Source: a bacterium
GTDB taxonomy: Bacteria > Spirochaetota > JAHITG01
Length of the DNA: 9,002 bases
Direction of reading: 5' to 3'
Assembly: GCA_028711675.1 (NCBI GenBank)
Contig: JAQTRT010000120.1
Coordinates: 1 to 9,002 of the forward strand
Shown here: piece by piece, positions 1-6,975 of the stretch
Position numbering within the stretch: position 1 is the stretch's first letter
Layout of the letters: the number at the start of each line of letters is the position of its first letter
Position numbers and translations under genes: made by a program
The notes under the pieces: model-generated
The model's database searches: none
Seen by the model: the letters and a program-made list of their open reading frames with translations, nothing else
What the model was told of the DNA's origin: nothing

Positions 1-2
1 TG

Positions 3-803
3 GAGGATCTTTTCGGTATACGCGTGATCGGCAGGACAGAACTGATCTTTGATATTTTCAGCAAACGGGCCATGACCAATGAAGCCAAGATCCAGGTCGA
101 ACTGGCCCAGCTTAAATATATCATGCCCCGCCTGACCGGCTTCGGCATAGCCCTGTCACGGCTGGGAGGAGGCATCGGCACCAGAGGCCCGGGTGAAAAG
201 AAACTGGAGACAGACCGCAGGCACATCGCCAGGAGGATCCATACCCTGGAGAAGAAGCTGAAAGATATCGAAAAGCACCACAGGGTCATTACCTCCAACC
301 GGAACCACAAGGTGGTGAGTCTGGTGGGTTATACCAATGCGGGCAAGACCACCCTGCTGAACAGCCTGGCCCGTGAGGACCTGAAGACCGAGAACCGCCT
401 TTTCGTGACCCTGGATACCACCACACGGAAGATATTCCTGGAACAGGAAAAGTTCGTCCTGGTCTCGGATACCGTGGGTTTTATCAGGGATCTGCCCCAT
501 TATCTTGTGGCTTCTTTCAGGACCACGTTAAAGGAAGTGAAGGATTCGGACCTGGTCCTGCACGTGATCGACCTGAGTGAGAGCGATTTTATGAAAAAGA
601 TCGGTGTCGTTAATAATGTCCTGGCCGAGATGGAAGTGGACCTGACCAGGGTCATCTCTGTCTTCAATAAGACGGACAGGGTAGGCCCTGAAAAGCTGGA
701 GAACATCCGCCGGGAATATCCCGATTCCCTTTTTATTTCAGCAAAAGAAAAAATAAACCTTGAAAAATTAAAAAAATATATTTTATTTAGAACGGATATC
801 TGA
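3..803 (+). CDS. hflX: GTPase HflX, 5'-truncated by window edge
   Basis: HflX is a cytoplasmic GTPase that binds the 50S ribosomal subunit and is known for splitting stalled or stressed ribosomes. The reading frame is already open at base 3, and the residues before the first possible GTG (24) match the family, so the true start lies upstream and about a third of the usual 400-430 residues is missing. Counting from base 3, the conserved HflX-specific stretch GGGIGTRGPGE lies near residues 55-65. It is followed by a basic helical region and then the G domain: P-loop GYTNAGKTT (about 109-117), switch DTTTRK, G3 DTVGF (156-160), G4 NKTD (222-225) and G5 SAKE (about 246-249). All GTP-binding motifs are intact. 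The last 20 or so codons are strikingly AT-rich (AAA, TTA, ATA) compared with the rest. The TGA stop is 1 bp before the next ATG, suggesting coupled translation. Confidence 0.96.
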   Translation, partial: EDLFGIRVIGRTELIFDIFSKRAMTNEAKIQVELAQLKYIMPRLTGFGIALSRLGGGIGTRGPGEKKLETDRRHIARRIHTLEKKLKDIEKHHRVITSNRNHKVVSLVGYTNAGKTTLLNSLAREDLKTENRLFVTLDTTTRKIFLEQEKFVLVSDTVGFIRDLPHYLVASFRTTLKEVKDSDLVLHVIDLSESDFMKKIGVVNNVLAEMEVDLTRVISVFNKTDRVGPEKLENIRREYPDSLFISAKEKINLEKLKKYILFRTDI

Positions 804-804
804 A

Positions 805-2616
805 ATGAAAGAAGAATTGAACGTTAAACTGGGCCTTCACCGTTTGAGCGAGAATGAGCGGAAACAGCTCTTCCAAAAGTTCATCGATGCCGGCGGAAAA
901 GTAGTCGATGAACGGCCGGGCAGCATGCTTAATTTCGACAGGGATAAACAAAGGGATCTGCTCAAGAAACTGAAGGAGAAAGAGAAACGGAGGGGTTTGA
1001 AAGGCATTGAGGAACTGGAGGAAGAGGAGCTGGTCATCTCGGAGAGGAAGATGTCCCGGAACAGGAACATCTGGGTCAGGATGAAGATCTACCTCAAGGG
1101 ATTATGGCACCAGGTCATCCGGGCCACCGGAGACCAGGTCTCGGATACTTTTTTCAGGTTCTTCAGGATGGAGGTGATACCTAATCTGAAGAACTTTAAT
1201 TTCATCATCCAGACCCTCTATGCCGGCGGCGATGATTTGATGAAAGAAGTGAAAAAAATGCTCGATGCCAAGGAACAGTATTATTATTTCCTTTTCGAAA
1301 AATACAAGAACCTGTTCAACGAGGACGAATACAACGCCATACTTTATTTCAGCAATAAAAAGAGGTTCCCCAGGGTAAAACCCGGATATCTGGAAGAGCC
1401 CATGAAAAAGATCATGAAGAAGATCTATATGCTGAAGGGATATATGAACGGCTCTTTTCTTACTTTCAAAACAGCCCTGTACGTGGCGTCCAAACTGAAA
1501 GGATGGGAGACCAGGCTGTATCACAAACGCCTGAACCAGGTAAAATATTCCCTGAACCTCATCTTCCTCCACCTGCTTCCCAAGTTCCATTCCCTTTGCC
1601 TTCTCATCCTGGGCGACAACATTCCCCTGAATTCCAAGAGAATAGAGAAGTACCTGGAGATCGAGGAGAAGGACCGTGTCACATACCTGCTTGACAAGAA
1701 AGAGAAGGAATCCACGATGCCTCTGCCGATGATGCCCATCCAGTTCAAGAAGATCAAGACCGAGGAGATCCTGTATGTGCCCAGGAATTTCACGGAACTG
1801 AACGAGGATGATTTCAGGAAACTGGAACTGGATATCATCACGGTCATAGGCGTCAAGCTCATGCATAACGTGGATATGGAGAAGATCATTCTGGAGAACA
1901 AGGAGCAGTTCAAACTGGACCGCGTCCCCCGCGAGGACAAGATCTTCCTTACGTTTATTTTCTTCAAGGAATTTGAGAAGGAATATTCGTTCGTGCTCAC
2001 CTCGTACAAGATCATTATCAAACCGCTGTTCGAGGATAACAAGCGGATCAATTACAAGGATAAACTGAGCGCGCTTTATACACCGTTCACCAATTTCAAC
2101 GAACTGTTCCGTGATTATTTCGACGGTGTCCATCAGCTGGAGGAGCTCAAGGCCGACCTGGGTGTGAACGAAATAACGCGGTACAACCGTATGACGGCCC
2201 TGGAAAGCAAGCGGACCAAGCTGGGGTACGAAATAAAAGGCGAGGCCCTGCGGTATTTTACCGAATTGAAACAATACCTGGACAAGTTCATCAATGATTA
2301 CAATACGGATAAACGCATCATTGAGAATCCCGATGACGAGCTTAATTTCAACGTGGAAGTGGAAGGCATCAAGAAGGTCGAGACCAAGAAGATCATCGAC
2401 GCTATCATCGATATCGACGCTTTTACCAGCGCCATGCTTTTCCGGCTCGAGGAGGGAGGCGATCTGGTGGGCCTCTCCTCGGAAGTGAAGCAGATACAGG
2501 TGCCGGACGAGAAAACAGCCCCCCCGGTCCAGGTTCCGGTAGAAGAAGAGGACAACTTCTTCGACGAGCTTCAGTATACGCTCGACAAACGCCGGGACAA
2601 GAAGGAAAATGAATAA
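805..2616 (+). CDS. Unrecognised 603-residue charged cytoplasmic protein
   Basis: I do not recognise the family. The ATG at 805 is 1 bp after the hflX stop and has no clear Shine-Dalgarno sequence, so it is probably translated by coupling. The end overlaps amrS by 8 bp. No signal peptide is visible. The N-terminus has a short block around residues 10-40 (LSENERKQLFQKF then GGKVV). Residues 45-85 are very rich in Lys, Arg and Glu and are probably helical or coiled coil. A long mixed helical region rich in aromatic residues and Lys follows. Residues about 246-270 form the most hydrophobic helix, but it contains Lys and His and looks more amphipathic than transmembrane. The C-terminal 40 residues are acidic and proline-rich, then basic, and probably disordered. 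Codon use matches the neighbours, so it is a genuine, long-resident gene. No Walker, nuclease, protease or Cys-cluster motif is apparent. A structural or scaffolding role is possible but unsupported. Confidence 0.9.
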   Translation: MKEELNVKLGLHRLSENERKQLFQKFIDAGGKVVDERPGSMLNFDRDKQRDLLKKLKEKEKRRGLKGIEELEEEELVISERKMSRNRNIWVRMKIYLKGLWHQVIRATGDQVSDTFFRFFRMEVIPNLKNFNFIIQTLYAGGDDLMKEVKKMLDAKEQYYYFLFEKYKNLFNEDEYNAILYFSNKKRFPRVKPGYLEEPMKKIMKKIYMLKGYMNGSFLTFKTALYVASKLKGWETRLYHKRLNQVKYSLNLIFLHLLPKFHSLCLLILGDNIPLNSKRIEKYLEIEEKDRVTYLLDKKEKESTMPLPMMPIQFKKIKTEEILYVPRNFTELNEDDFRKLELDIITVIGVKLMHNVDMEKIILENKEQFKLDRVPREDKIFLTFIFFKEFEKEYSFVLTSYKIIIKPLFEDNKRINYKDKLSALYTPFTNFNELFRDYFDGVHQLEELKADLGVNEITRYNRMTALESKRTKLGYEIKGEALRYFTELKQYLDKFINDYNTDKRIIENPDDELNFNVEVEGIKKVETKKIIDAIIDIDAFTSAMLFRLEEGGDLVGLSSEVKQIQVPDEKTAPPVQVPVEEEDNFFDELQYTLDKRRDKKENE

Positions 2617-3598
2617 GGCAAGATACTTCCGCGGCCTGAAGGGGAATCAGGTCCGGTGCGAACTGTGCCCCCACGGGTGCGTTATAAAAGATAACGGATA
2701 CGGCATCTGCGGCATCAGGAAGAACGAGAAAGGGGTCCTGTACGCGGAGACCTATGGAAAAGTGTCGGCCGCAGCCGTTGATCCCATGGAGAAAAAACCC
2801 CTTTATCATTTTTTTCCCGGAAGAGATATACTTTCTTTCGGCACGATCGGCTGCAACTTCAAATGCCCGTACTGCCAGAACTGGCAGATCTCCCAGGGTA
2901 CGAATACACCGGTTTCGTACCTTTCACCGGAAGAAGCTGTCCAGACCGCCCTTGATAAAAAGATCGGTTTCATAGCTTACACTTATTCGGAACCTCTGAT
3001 CTGGTACGAATGGGTGCTGGATACCGCTTCTCTGGCCAGAAAAAAAAATATCAGGAACGTGGCTGTCACCAACGGCTACCTGAATAAGGAACCGCTGGAG
3101 GAGCTTTATCCGTTCATCGATGCCATGAACATTGATGTGAAGGCCTTTAACGAAAAGTTTTACAGGGAATTATGCCAGGCCAGGCTGGACAAGGTACTGG
3201 AGACCGTGGAGTTCCTGCACGACAAGGTCCATATTGAACTGACCATGCTGGTCATCGAAGGATGGAACGATGACCTGGGTGAGATCGGGAAATTCTGCGA
3301 CTGGGTCCGCGGCCTGGATCCTGGTATCCCGGTACATTTTTCCCGGTATTTCCCTCAGTACAGGTTCGATCAGGCTGCCACCAGCCTGGAGACCCTGAAA
3401 AAGATCTATGATACGGCCAGGGAGAAGCTCAGGTATGTGTATATCGGTAATGCTTCCCTGGAAGGTGCGGACAATACGTTCTGCCCCCGCTGCAAGAACC
3501 TTCTTGTTGAACGGAAAGGCTATATAGTCCATGGAAAAGGCCTCCGGAAAAACAAGTGCAGCCAATGCGGGGAAAAAGCCGATTTCCTGAATGAATGA
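2609..3598 (+). CDS. amrS: AmmeMemoRadiSam-type radical SAM enzyme AmrS
   Basis: This is a 329-residue radical S-adenosylmethionine protein of the AmrS group (COG1180, often mislabelled pyruvate formate-lyase activating enzyme). The signature CNFKCPYC (C82, C86, C89) binds the catalytic 4Fe-4S cluster. An N-terminal Cys set CELCPHGC...CGIRKN (C17, C20, C24, C34) and a C-terminal zinc-ribbon-like pair (C292/C295 and C317/C320) following GNASLEGADNT are typical of AmrS and absent from classical PflA. The YTYSEPLIWYEW segment near residues 124-135 also fits the family. Length is as expected, and all cluster ligands are present. The physiological reaction of this family is not firmly established; AMMECR1 (AmrA) and Memo (AmrB) homologues are the usual partners and are not in this window. 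The ATG overlaps the upstream gene's end by 8 bp; GAAGGA lies just before it with a very short spacer, so coupling probably drives translation. Confidence 0.93.
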   Translation: MNKARYFRGLKGNQVRCELCPHGCVIKDNGYGICGIRKNEKGVLYAETYGKVSAAAVDPMEKKPLYHFFPGRDILSFGTIGCNFKCPYCQNWQISQGTNTPVSYLSPEEAVQTALDKKIGFIAYTYSEPLIWYEWVLDTASLARKKNIRNVAVTNGYLNKEPLEELYPFIDAMNIDVKAFNEKFYRELCQARLDKVLETVEFLHDKVHIELTMLVIEGWNDDLGEIGKFCDWVRGLDPGIPVHFSRYFPQYRFDQAATSLETLKKIYDTAREKLRYVYIGNASLEGADNTFCPRCKNLLVERKGYIVHGKGLRKNKCSQCGEKADFLNE

Positions 3599-3601
3599 TA
3601 T

Positions 3602-4567
3602 ATGGATATTTTCATCCCCACATTCGTTTTTATCCTGAAACTGTTCGGGCTTTCCATCCTGGGATACCTGATCTTCAGGAACCGTTTTTTAAAGAAATAT
3701 TACCAGGTCCTTCTTTTTTATACGGTCGATGTGTCCCTGCCTATCCTCATCTTCCACCGCATGGTCTTTAACCTGACCCCTGAGCTCCTGCGCAGTCTGA
3801 ATTACCTCATGGCCATCAGCGCCGGGCTTGTGGTCCTGGGTATATTCATCGGGAAGCTTATCCTGAAATTTTTCCCTGTGGCCGCGGGAAAGGAGAACCT
3901 GTTCTGTGCCATACTGGCTTTCGGAAATGTGGGGTATTTGCCCCTGCCGCTCATGGAGGCCATCCTGAAAGGTCCTGACCTGGTACAGGCCCAGATCTAT
4001 ATCTTTTTTTTCATCATCCCTTTTAATCTGCTCATCTGGTCCATCGGCGTGCCGCTTTCCCTGAATGAAAATATATCGCTTAAAAAGTTCAAGTTCACCC
4101 TGACCATGCCTTTTATCTTTGTGGTGCTGAGCCTGGCCCTGAGCCCGTTTGTGGTAAAACAGTGGATACCGGCCTGGCTCGGGAACGGGATGGAACTGGT
4201 GGGTTCTACCGTGAATCCGGCCATCATGGTCATGCTGGGCGGAGCCTTTTCCAATTTTGATCTCTCCCATATCCAGCTCAGCAGGGATGTTATCCTTATC
4301 CTTCTGGTCAAACTGGTCCTGTTCCCGCTCCTGGCATTTCCCCTGGTCCTGTTCAGTTCTTTTCCCTTTATCCTGAAACTGGTCCTCATCATCGAGGCAG
4401 CCGTGCCTCCGGCTGTCAACCTGGTGATCATCAATAAACGGTACGGCAACCAGAAGAGCGGGGATAACCTGACCTACATCCTCTCCAGCCTGGTCTATAC
4501 TTATCTTTTTTCCATATTTTCTCTGCCTCTGGTCATCAGCTTGTTCCGGGTATTCCATCAAAAATAA
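3602..4567 (+). CDS. AEC-family (auxin efflux carrier-like) transporter
   Basis: This is a 321-residue polytopic inner-membrane protein, the usual size for the bacterial AEC family, whose members are secondary transporters, often of malate or other organic anions. About ten hydrophobic segments form two halves. Family landmarks are visible: the V-x-LP-ILIF segment at the end of TM2 (about residues 44-51), GNVGYLPLPL in the first half (108-117, equivalent to the family's GNxGxxxLPL-like crossover helix), the NPAIMVMLGG segment (205-214), and PPAVNLVIIN (269-278) as the second crossover. The substrate cannot be told from sequence. The ATG follows the amrS stop by 3 bp and has no Shine-Dalgarno sequence, indicating coupling. 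It is the last gene of the block; no hairpin-plus-U-tract terminator is seen after the TAA. Whether transport and the upstream radical SAM enzyme are functionally linked is unknown. Confidence 0.9.
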   Translation: MDIFIPTFVFILKLFGLSILGYLIFRNRFLKKYYQVLLFYTVDVSLPILIFHRMVFNLTPELLRSLNYLMAISAGLVVLGIFIGKLILKFFPVAAGKENLFCAILAFGNVGYLPLPLMEAILKGPDLVQAQIYIFFFIIPFNLLIWSIGVPLSLNENISLKKFKFTLTMPFIFVVLSLALSPFVVKQWIPAWLGNGMELVGSTVNPAIMVMLGGAFSNFDLSHIQLSRDVILILLVKLVLFPLLAFPLVLFSSFPFILKLVLIIEAAVPPAVNLVIINKRYGNQKSGDNLTYILSSLVYTYLFSIFSLPLVISLFRVFHQK

Positions 4568-4594
4568 GAAAAACAACTAGCTCGGATAAAATAT

Positions 4595-4622
4595 TTGACT
4601 TTTCATCATTATTAAATAGTAT
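4595..4622 (+). promoter_or_regulatory. Candidate sigma70-type promoter for hydrolase block
   Basis: TTGACT (4595-4600) matches five of six bases of the -35 consensus. With a 16-bp spacer it is followed by TAGTAT (4617-4622), which matches four of six bases of TATAAT; TATATA at 4620-4625 with a 19-bp spacer is an alternative. The region is AT-rich and sits in the only sizeable intergenic gap, which supports a real promoter. Predicted transcription would start around 4630, leaving a short leader before the GTG start. Confidence 0.45.
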
Positions 4623-4643
4623 ATAGATAAATTCTATCGGATT

Positions 4644-4649
4644 AAGGGG
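4644..4649 (+). promoter_or_regulatory. Ribosome binding site deciding the GTG start
   Basis: AAGGGG lies 7 nt before the GTG at 4657. The spacing and purine run support initiation at this GTG rather than only at the ATG at 4744, which would drop the first 29 residues. Confidence 0.5.
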
Positions 4650-4656
4650 TGCATCT

Positions 4657-5604
4657 GTGAAAAATACGAACGGACCTGTTTTACCGGTTCCGGACAGCCG
4701 GGGGACGGGAAAAATAGTAAAAAAAAGGGAAGGGTCTTCCCGAATGTTCCTTCTTCTGCCTGCCTTTCTTTTATTTTTTTTCATCTGGGCGTGGCTTACT
4801 TCGGATTTTATCCTTTTCCCCAGACGGGATTACCTGAACGTGACGCCGGCCCAATACGGGCTTGCCTTTGAAAAAATCAAGTTTACGACAAGCGACGGGC
4901 TCCGGATCAACGGATTTTTCATACCGGCCGAAAAAGCATCCGGTACCATCATTGTCCTTCACGGTCAGGAAGATAACAAGAGCGAATATCTGGGCGTGGC
5001 CGCCATGTTTCACCGCCATCATTATAATACCCTGCTGTTCGATTTCAGGGCGCATGGCTGGACCAAAGGTTATTGCACACTGGGCGCCCTGGAGGTGAGG
5101 GACCTGGACAGCGCGATCGATTACCTTTTCACCAGGCCGGAGATCGACAAGCAGAAGATCGGCGTGATAGGATTTTCCATGGGCGCAGCCACGGCCATCG
5201 CAGGAACGGCCAAAAACAGTCTCATTAAGGCTGTCGCGGCTGACAGCAGTTTCCGGTGCCTGAAGTATATCGTACCCAGGTATGCCAGGATCTTTTACCA
5301 TATTCCTTTTCCCTTTCTTATGGTGCCCGGTATCTGGATGGCTGAATTAAGGGCGGATTTCCGGGCGGATGAGGCTGATGCTTTGAGATATATAGACCAG
5401 ATCTCTCCGCGTCCTGTGTTTTTAATCGGCGGTGAGAAGGATATCAGGGTACCGCCGGAGAACCAGGAGCTGCTGTTCCGGAAGGCCGGGGAACCGAAAC
5501 AAAAATGGATCGTTCCCGGAGCCGGACATGTGGATGCTTTTGAGTCCCGGCCCGCGGAGTACGAGAAGAAAGTCGCGGCTTTTTTTGACCGTTATCTGAA
5601 ATGA
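4657..5604 (+). CDS. Membrane-anchored alpha/beta hydrolase
   Basis: This is a 315-residue alpha/beta-fold serine hydrolase, similar to the BAAT/dienelactone-hydrolase-like and YqkD/FrsA-type enzymes that act as esterases or peptidases; the substrate is unknown. The oxyanion region LHGQEDN (about residues 105-111), the nucleophile elbow GFSMG with Ser174, Asp262 in GGEKDIRVP and His291 in GAGH form a complete catalytic triad. A basic segment (KIVKKREGSSR) followed by one strongly hydrophobic stretch (about residues 30-47) predicts an uncleaved N-terminal anchor or signal, with the catalytic domain outside the cytoplasm. The start is ambiguous: GTG at 4657 has a good ribosome binding site, while ATG at 4744 begins directly at the hydrophobic segment and is preceded by GGGAAGGG. 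It is probably the first gene of a unit with the barrel protein 42 bp downstream, so a role in the envelope is plausible but inferred. Confidence 0.9.
   Translation: MKNTNGPVLPVPDSRGTGKIVKKREGSSRMFLLLPAFLLFFFIWAWLTSDFILFPRRDYLNVTPAQYGLAFEKIKFTTSDGLRINGFFIPAEKASGTIIVLHGQEDNKSEYLGVAAMFHRHHYNTLLFDFRAHGWTKGYCTLGALEVRDLDSAIDYLFTRPEIDKQKIGVIGFSMGAATAIAGTAKNSLIKAVAADSSFRCLKYIVPRYARIFYHIPFPFLMVPGIWMAELRADFRADEADALRYIDQISPRPVFLIGGEKDIRVPPENQELLFRKAGEPKQKWIVPGAGHVDAFESRPAEYEKKVAAFFDRYLK
4727..4741 (+). repeat. Small hairpin before the alternative ATG start
   Basis: GGGAAG (4727-4732) and CTTCCC (4736-4741) are perfect inverted repeats around a 3-nt loop, 2 nt before the ATG at 4744. If that ATG were used, its purine-rich ribosome binding sequence would be buried in this stem. 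The arrangement could be coincidental within coding sequence. Confidence 0.3.
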
Positions 5605-5628
5605 AGAGAGGCCGGACCGGAAAACATC

Positions 5629-5636
5629 AAAGGAGG
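5629..5636 (+). promoter_or_regulatory. Strong Shine-Dalgarno sequence for barrel protein
   Basis: AAAGGAGG is a near-perfect complement of the 16S anti-Shine-Dalgarno sequence, 10 nt before the ATG at 5647. It is the strongest ribosome binding site in the window and fixes the start of the predicted outer-membrane protein. Confidence 0.75.
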
Positions 5637-5646
5637 ACCGGGAAGG

Positions 5647-6945
5647 ATGAGGAAGCGAAATCCGAATCTGTTCAGGCTGGTGGTGTGTTCATGTCTGATG
5701 ATGTTTCTGCCGGATAAAGTGAGCTTTCCTGTTCTGGCCGGGGAGACCGGGCACAGGACACCCCGGGCCGGCGAAGCGTATCAAGCGATCGTGGCCGGCA
5801 TTGAAATAGAGATGGAAGCGGATGAGAGGATGGAATCAAAAGGCATTGACGTGGGATTCACCTGGGGCAAGCTTGACCGTTCTTCCTCTCTGGCTCCTTA
5901 TGCCGGATTCTTCTGGGATAAAAAAACAGCTGAAAATAAAAGACGTTTTTACCTTATCCTGGCCGGTATTTATAATTTCCTGGATTTCGGGGACAGCACC
6001 TGGAACAGGAACGGTTTTGAATATCTGATAACATGGGAGAACAGCACCATGCCCCTGACCGGTGAGCAGGTCCTGAACGGCAGGGAAATGGAGGGGACGG
6101 AGATCTACACGGGTTATCTTCAGCCCGGGATCGGTTTCGGGTGGAGACACATCGTCCATCCCCACCACCCGGACAATGACCTGAAACTGGGGCTTTATTA
6201 TGAACCTGACTATATTTATTTTATCAGGGCTGAGGACACAAGCCCGGCTTATGCACTGGCATCCGACACCTTCGAACACCGCCTTCATTTCAAGATGAGG
6301 CTGGATGCTTTTGAGCGGAACCTGCTCGAATTCAGGCATTCAGGCTGGGATTTCGGGACAGACCTTATCTGCGGCTGCCGGCAGAGATGGAGGGACCATG
6401 GTTTCGAAGGCCAGTATTCCGGAGAGGATACAAGACAGTACATCCTCCTTAAAGGGTTCAGCACTTTTTGCTTTGGTATTCCGGGGCTCTCCGAGAGACA
6501 CAGGCTTCTCCCTTCTTTATATGCCGCATACAGTCCTGACCTGCTGGACCGGTATTCTGCCGCAGCCCTGGGGCATGATTCGAACAGCGAGGATGCCAAC
6601 AGCCTCGATTTTCCCGTCCTGTACGGTGTGACCTCGGAAGAGGTCCTTGCTAACCAGTACTTTATCGCCACGCTTGAGTACAGGCTGGAGGTACTGTTCT
6701 TTCTGTTCCTCCATTTCCGTGTTTCCGGCGGTTTTTTAAACTGCCAGTCCCTCCAGGATCCGGCCAGGCCGGACAGCGGGATACAATATATCAGGGAGAG
6801 GTTCAGGGCTCTGGATGCGGGCATCTCAAGCGGGTTCCTGGGCGATAGTATGATCAGTTTTGATTATGGATATAACTGGGACATTAAACGGGGAGAGAAA
6901 AGGGGAGGTTATGCTCTCAACCTGGATATTATCAAGCAATTTTGA
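5647..6945 (+). CDS. Predicted outer-membrane beta-barrel, Omp85-like, no POTRA
   Basis: This 432-residue protein begins with a basic n-region (MRKRN) and a hydrophobic stretch, with a plausible signal peptidase I site after PVLA (residue 31). The remainder lacks long hydrophobic helices, alternates polar and aromatic residues as in amphipathic strands, and ends in Phe (DIIKQF), the usual C-terminal residue of BAM-assembled barrels. Two stretches resemble the Omp85/bacterial surface antigen barrel: RLDAFERNLLEFRHSGWDFG (218-237), like the D-x-R...P-x-G hairpin, and NQYFIATLEYR (336-346), like the family's N-EYR strand, followed by a hydrophobic strand and GGF. About 400 mature residues suit a barrel alone, with no room for POTRA domains. 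An alternative lipobox around C16 (VCSC) is weak. Function unknown; location in the outer membrane is inferred. It lies 42 bp after the hydrolase and 30 bp before the sensor phosphatase. Confidence 0.75.
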   Translation: MRKRNPNLFRLVVCSCLMMFLPDKVSFPVLAGETGHRTPRAGEAYQAIVAGIEIEMEADERMESKGIDVGFTWGKLDRSSSLAPYAGFFWDKKTAENKRRFYLILAGIYNFLDFGDSTWNRNGFEYLITWENSTMPLTGEQVLNGREMEGTEIYTGYLQPGIGFGWRHIVHPHHPDNDLKLGLYYEPDYIYFIRAEDTSPAYALASDTFEHRLHFKMRLDAFERNLLEFRHSGWDFGTDLICGCRQRWRDHGFEGQYSGEDTRQYILLKGFSTFCFGIPGLSERHRLLPSLYAAYSPDLLDRYSAAALGHDSNSEDANSLDFPVLYGVTSEEVLANQYFIATLEYRLEVLFFLFLHFRVSGGFLNCQSLQDPARPDSGIQYIRERFRALDAGISSGFLGDSMISFDYGYNWDIKRGEKRGGYALNLDIIKQF

Positions 6946-6975
6946 GTGCCATCTCTTTTCCTGTGAGAGAAAAGT

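Larger units (their letters stand above)
4568..4656 (+). other. 89-bp AT-rich intergenic region between two gene blocks
   Basis: This is the longest gap in the window and clearly more AT-rich than the coding sequence. It holds the candidate promoter and ribosome binding site listed separately, and a small inverted repeat ATAGA-5 nt-TCTAT (4623-4637) close to the likely -10/+1 region. A short direct repeat (CGGATAAAA near 4583 and CGGATTAAG near 4638) is also present. I see no GC-rich hairpin followed by a T run, so the upstream operon either reads through or ends by a Rho-dependent mechanism. Confidence 0.6.

Noticed and set aside
837..1070. A Ser/Phe-rich minus-strand frame with a poly-Ser run
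   Set aside because: The serine run is the reverse complement of the Glu-rich stretch (GAG/GAA codons) in the + strand gene.
1102..2274. A 390-codon open frame on the minus strand opposite the unknown 603-residue gene
   Set aside because: It is the codon-biased antisense shadow of the real gene: the + strand frame is longer, coupled on both sides, and uses the same codons as its neighbours. The minus-strand product has no recognisable domain.
2609..3598. Annotation as pyruvate formate-lyase activating enzyme
   Set aside because: The N-terminal four-Cys block and C-terminal zinc-ribbon-like Cys pairs match AmrS, and no formate lyase gene is adjacent.
3689..4576. A 295-codon minus-strand open frame rich in Asp, Gln, Lys and His
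   Set aside because: It is antisense to the AEC transporter; its odd hydrophilic composition is the expected complement of hydrophobic transmembrane codons. It has no ribosome binding site or domain.
5677..5694. Possible lipoprotein lipobox (C14/C16) in the barrel protein's leader
   Set aside because: The residues before the cysteines do not fit a good lipobox, the hydrophobic stretch ahead of them is too short, and a better signal peptidase I site follows at residue 31.
6955..6974. Inverted repeat CTTTTC/GAAAAG between the barrel gene and the sensor phosphatase
   Set aside because: The stem is only 6 bp, AT-rich with an 8-nt loop and no following T run, so it is not a credible terminator.
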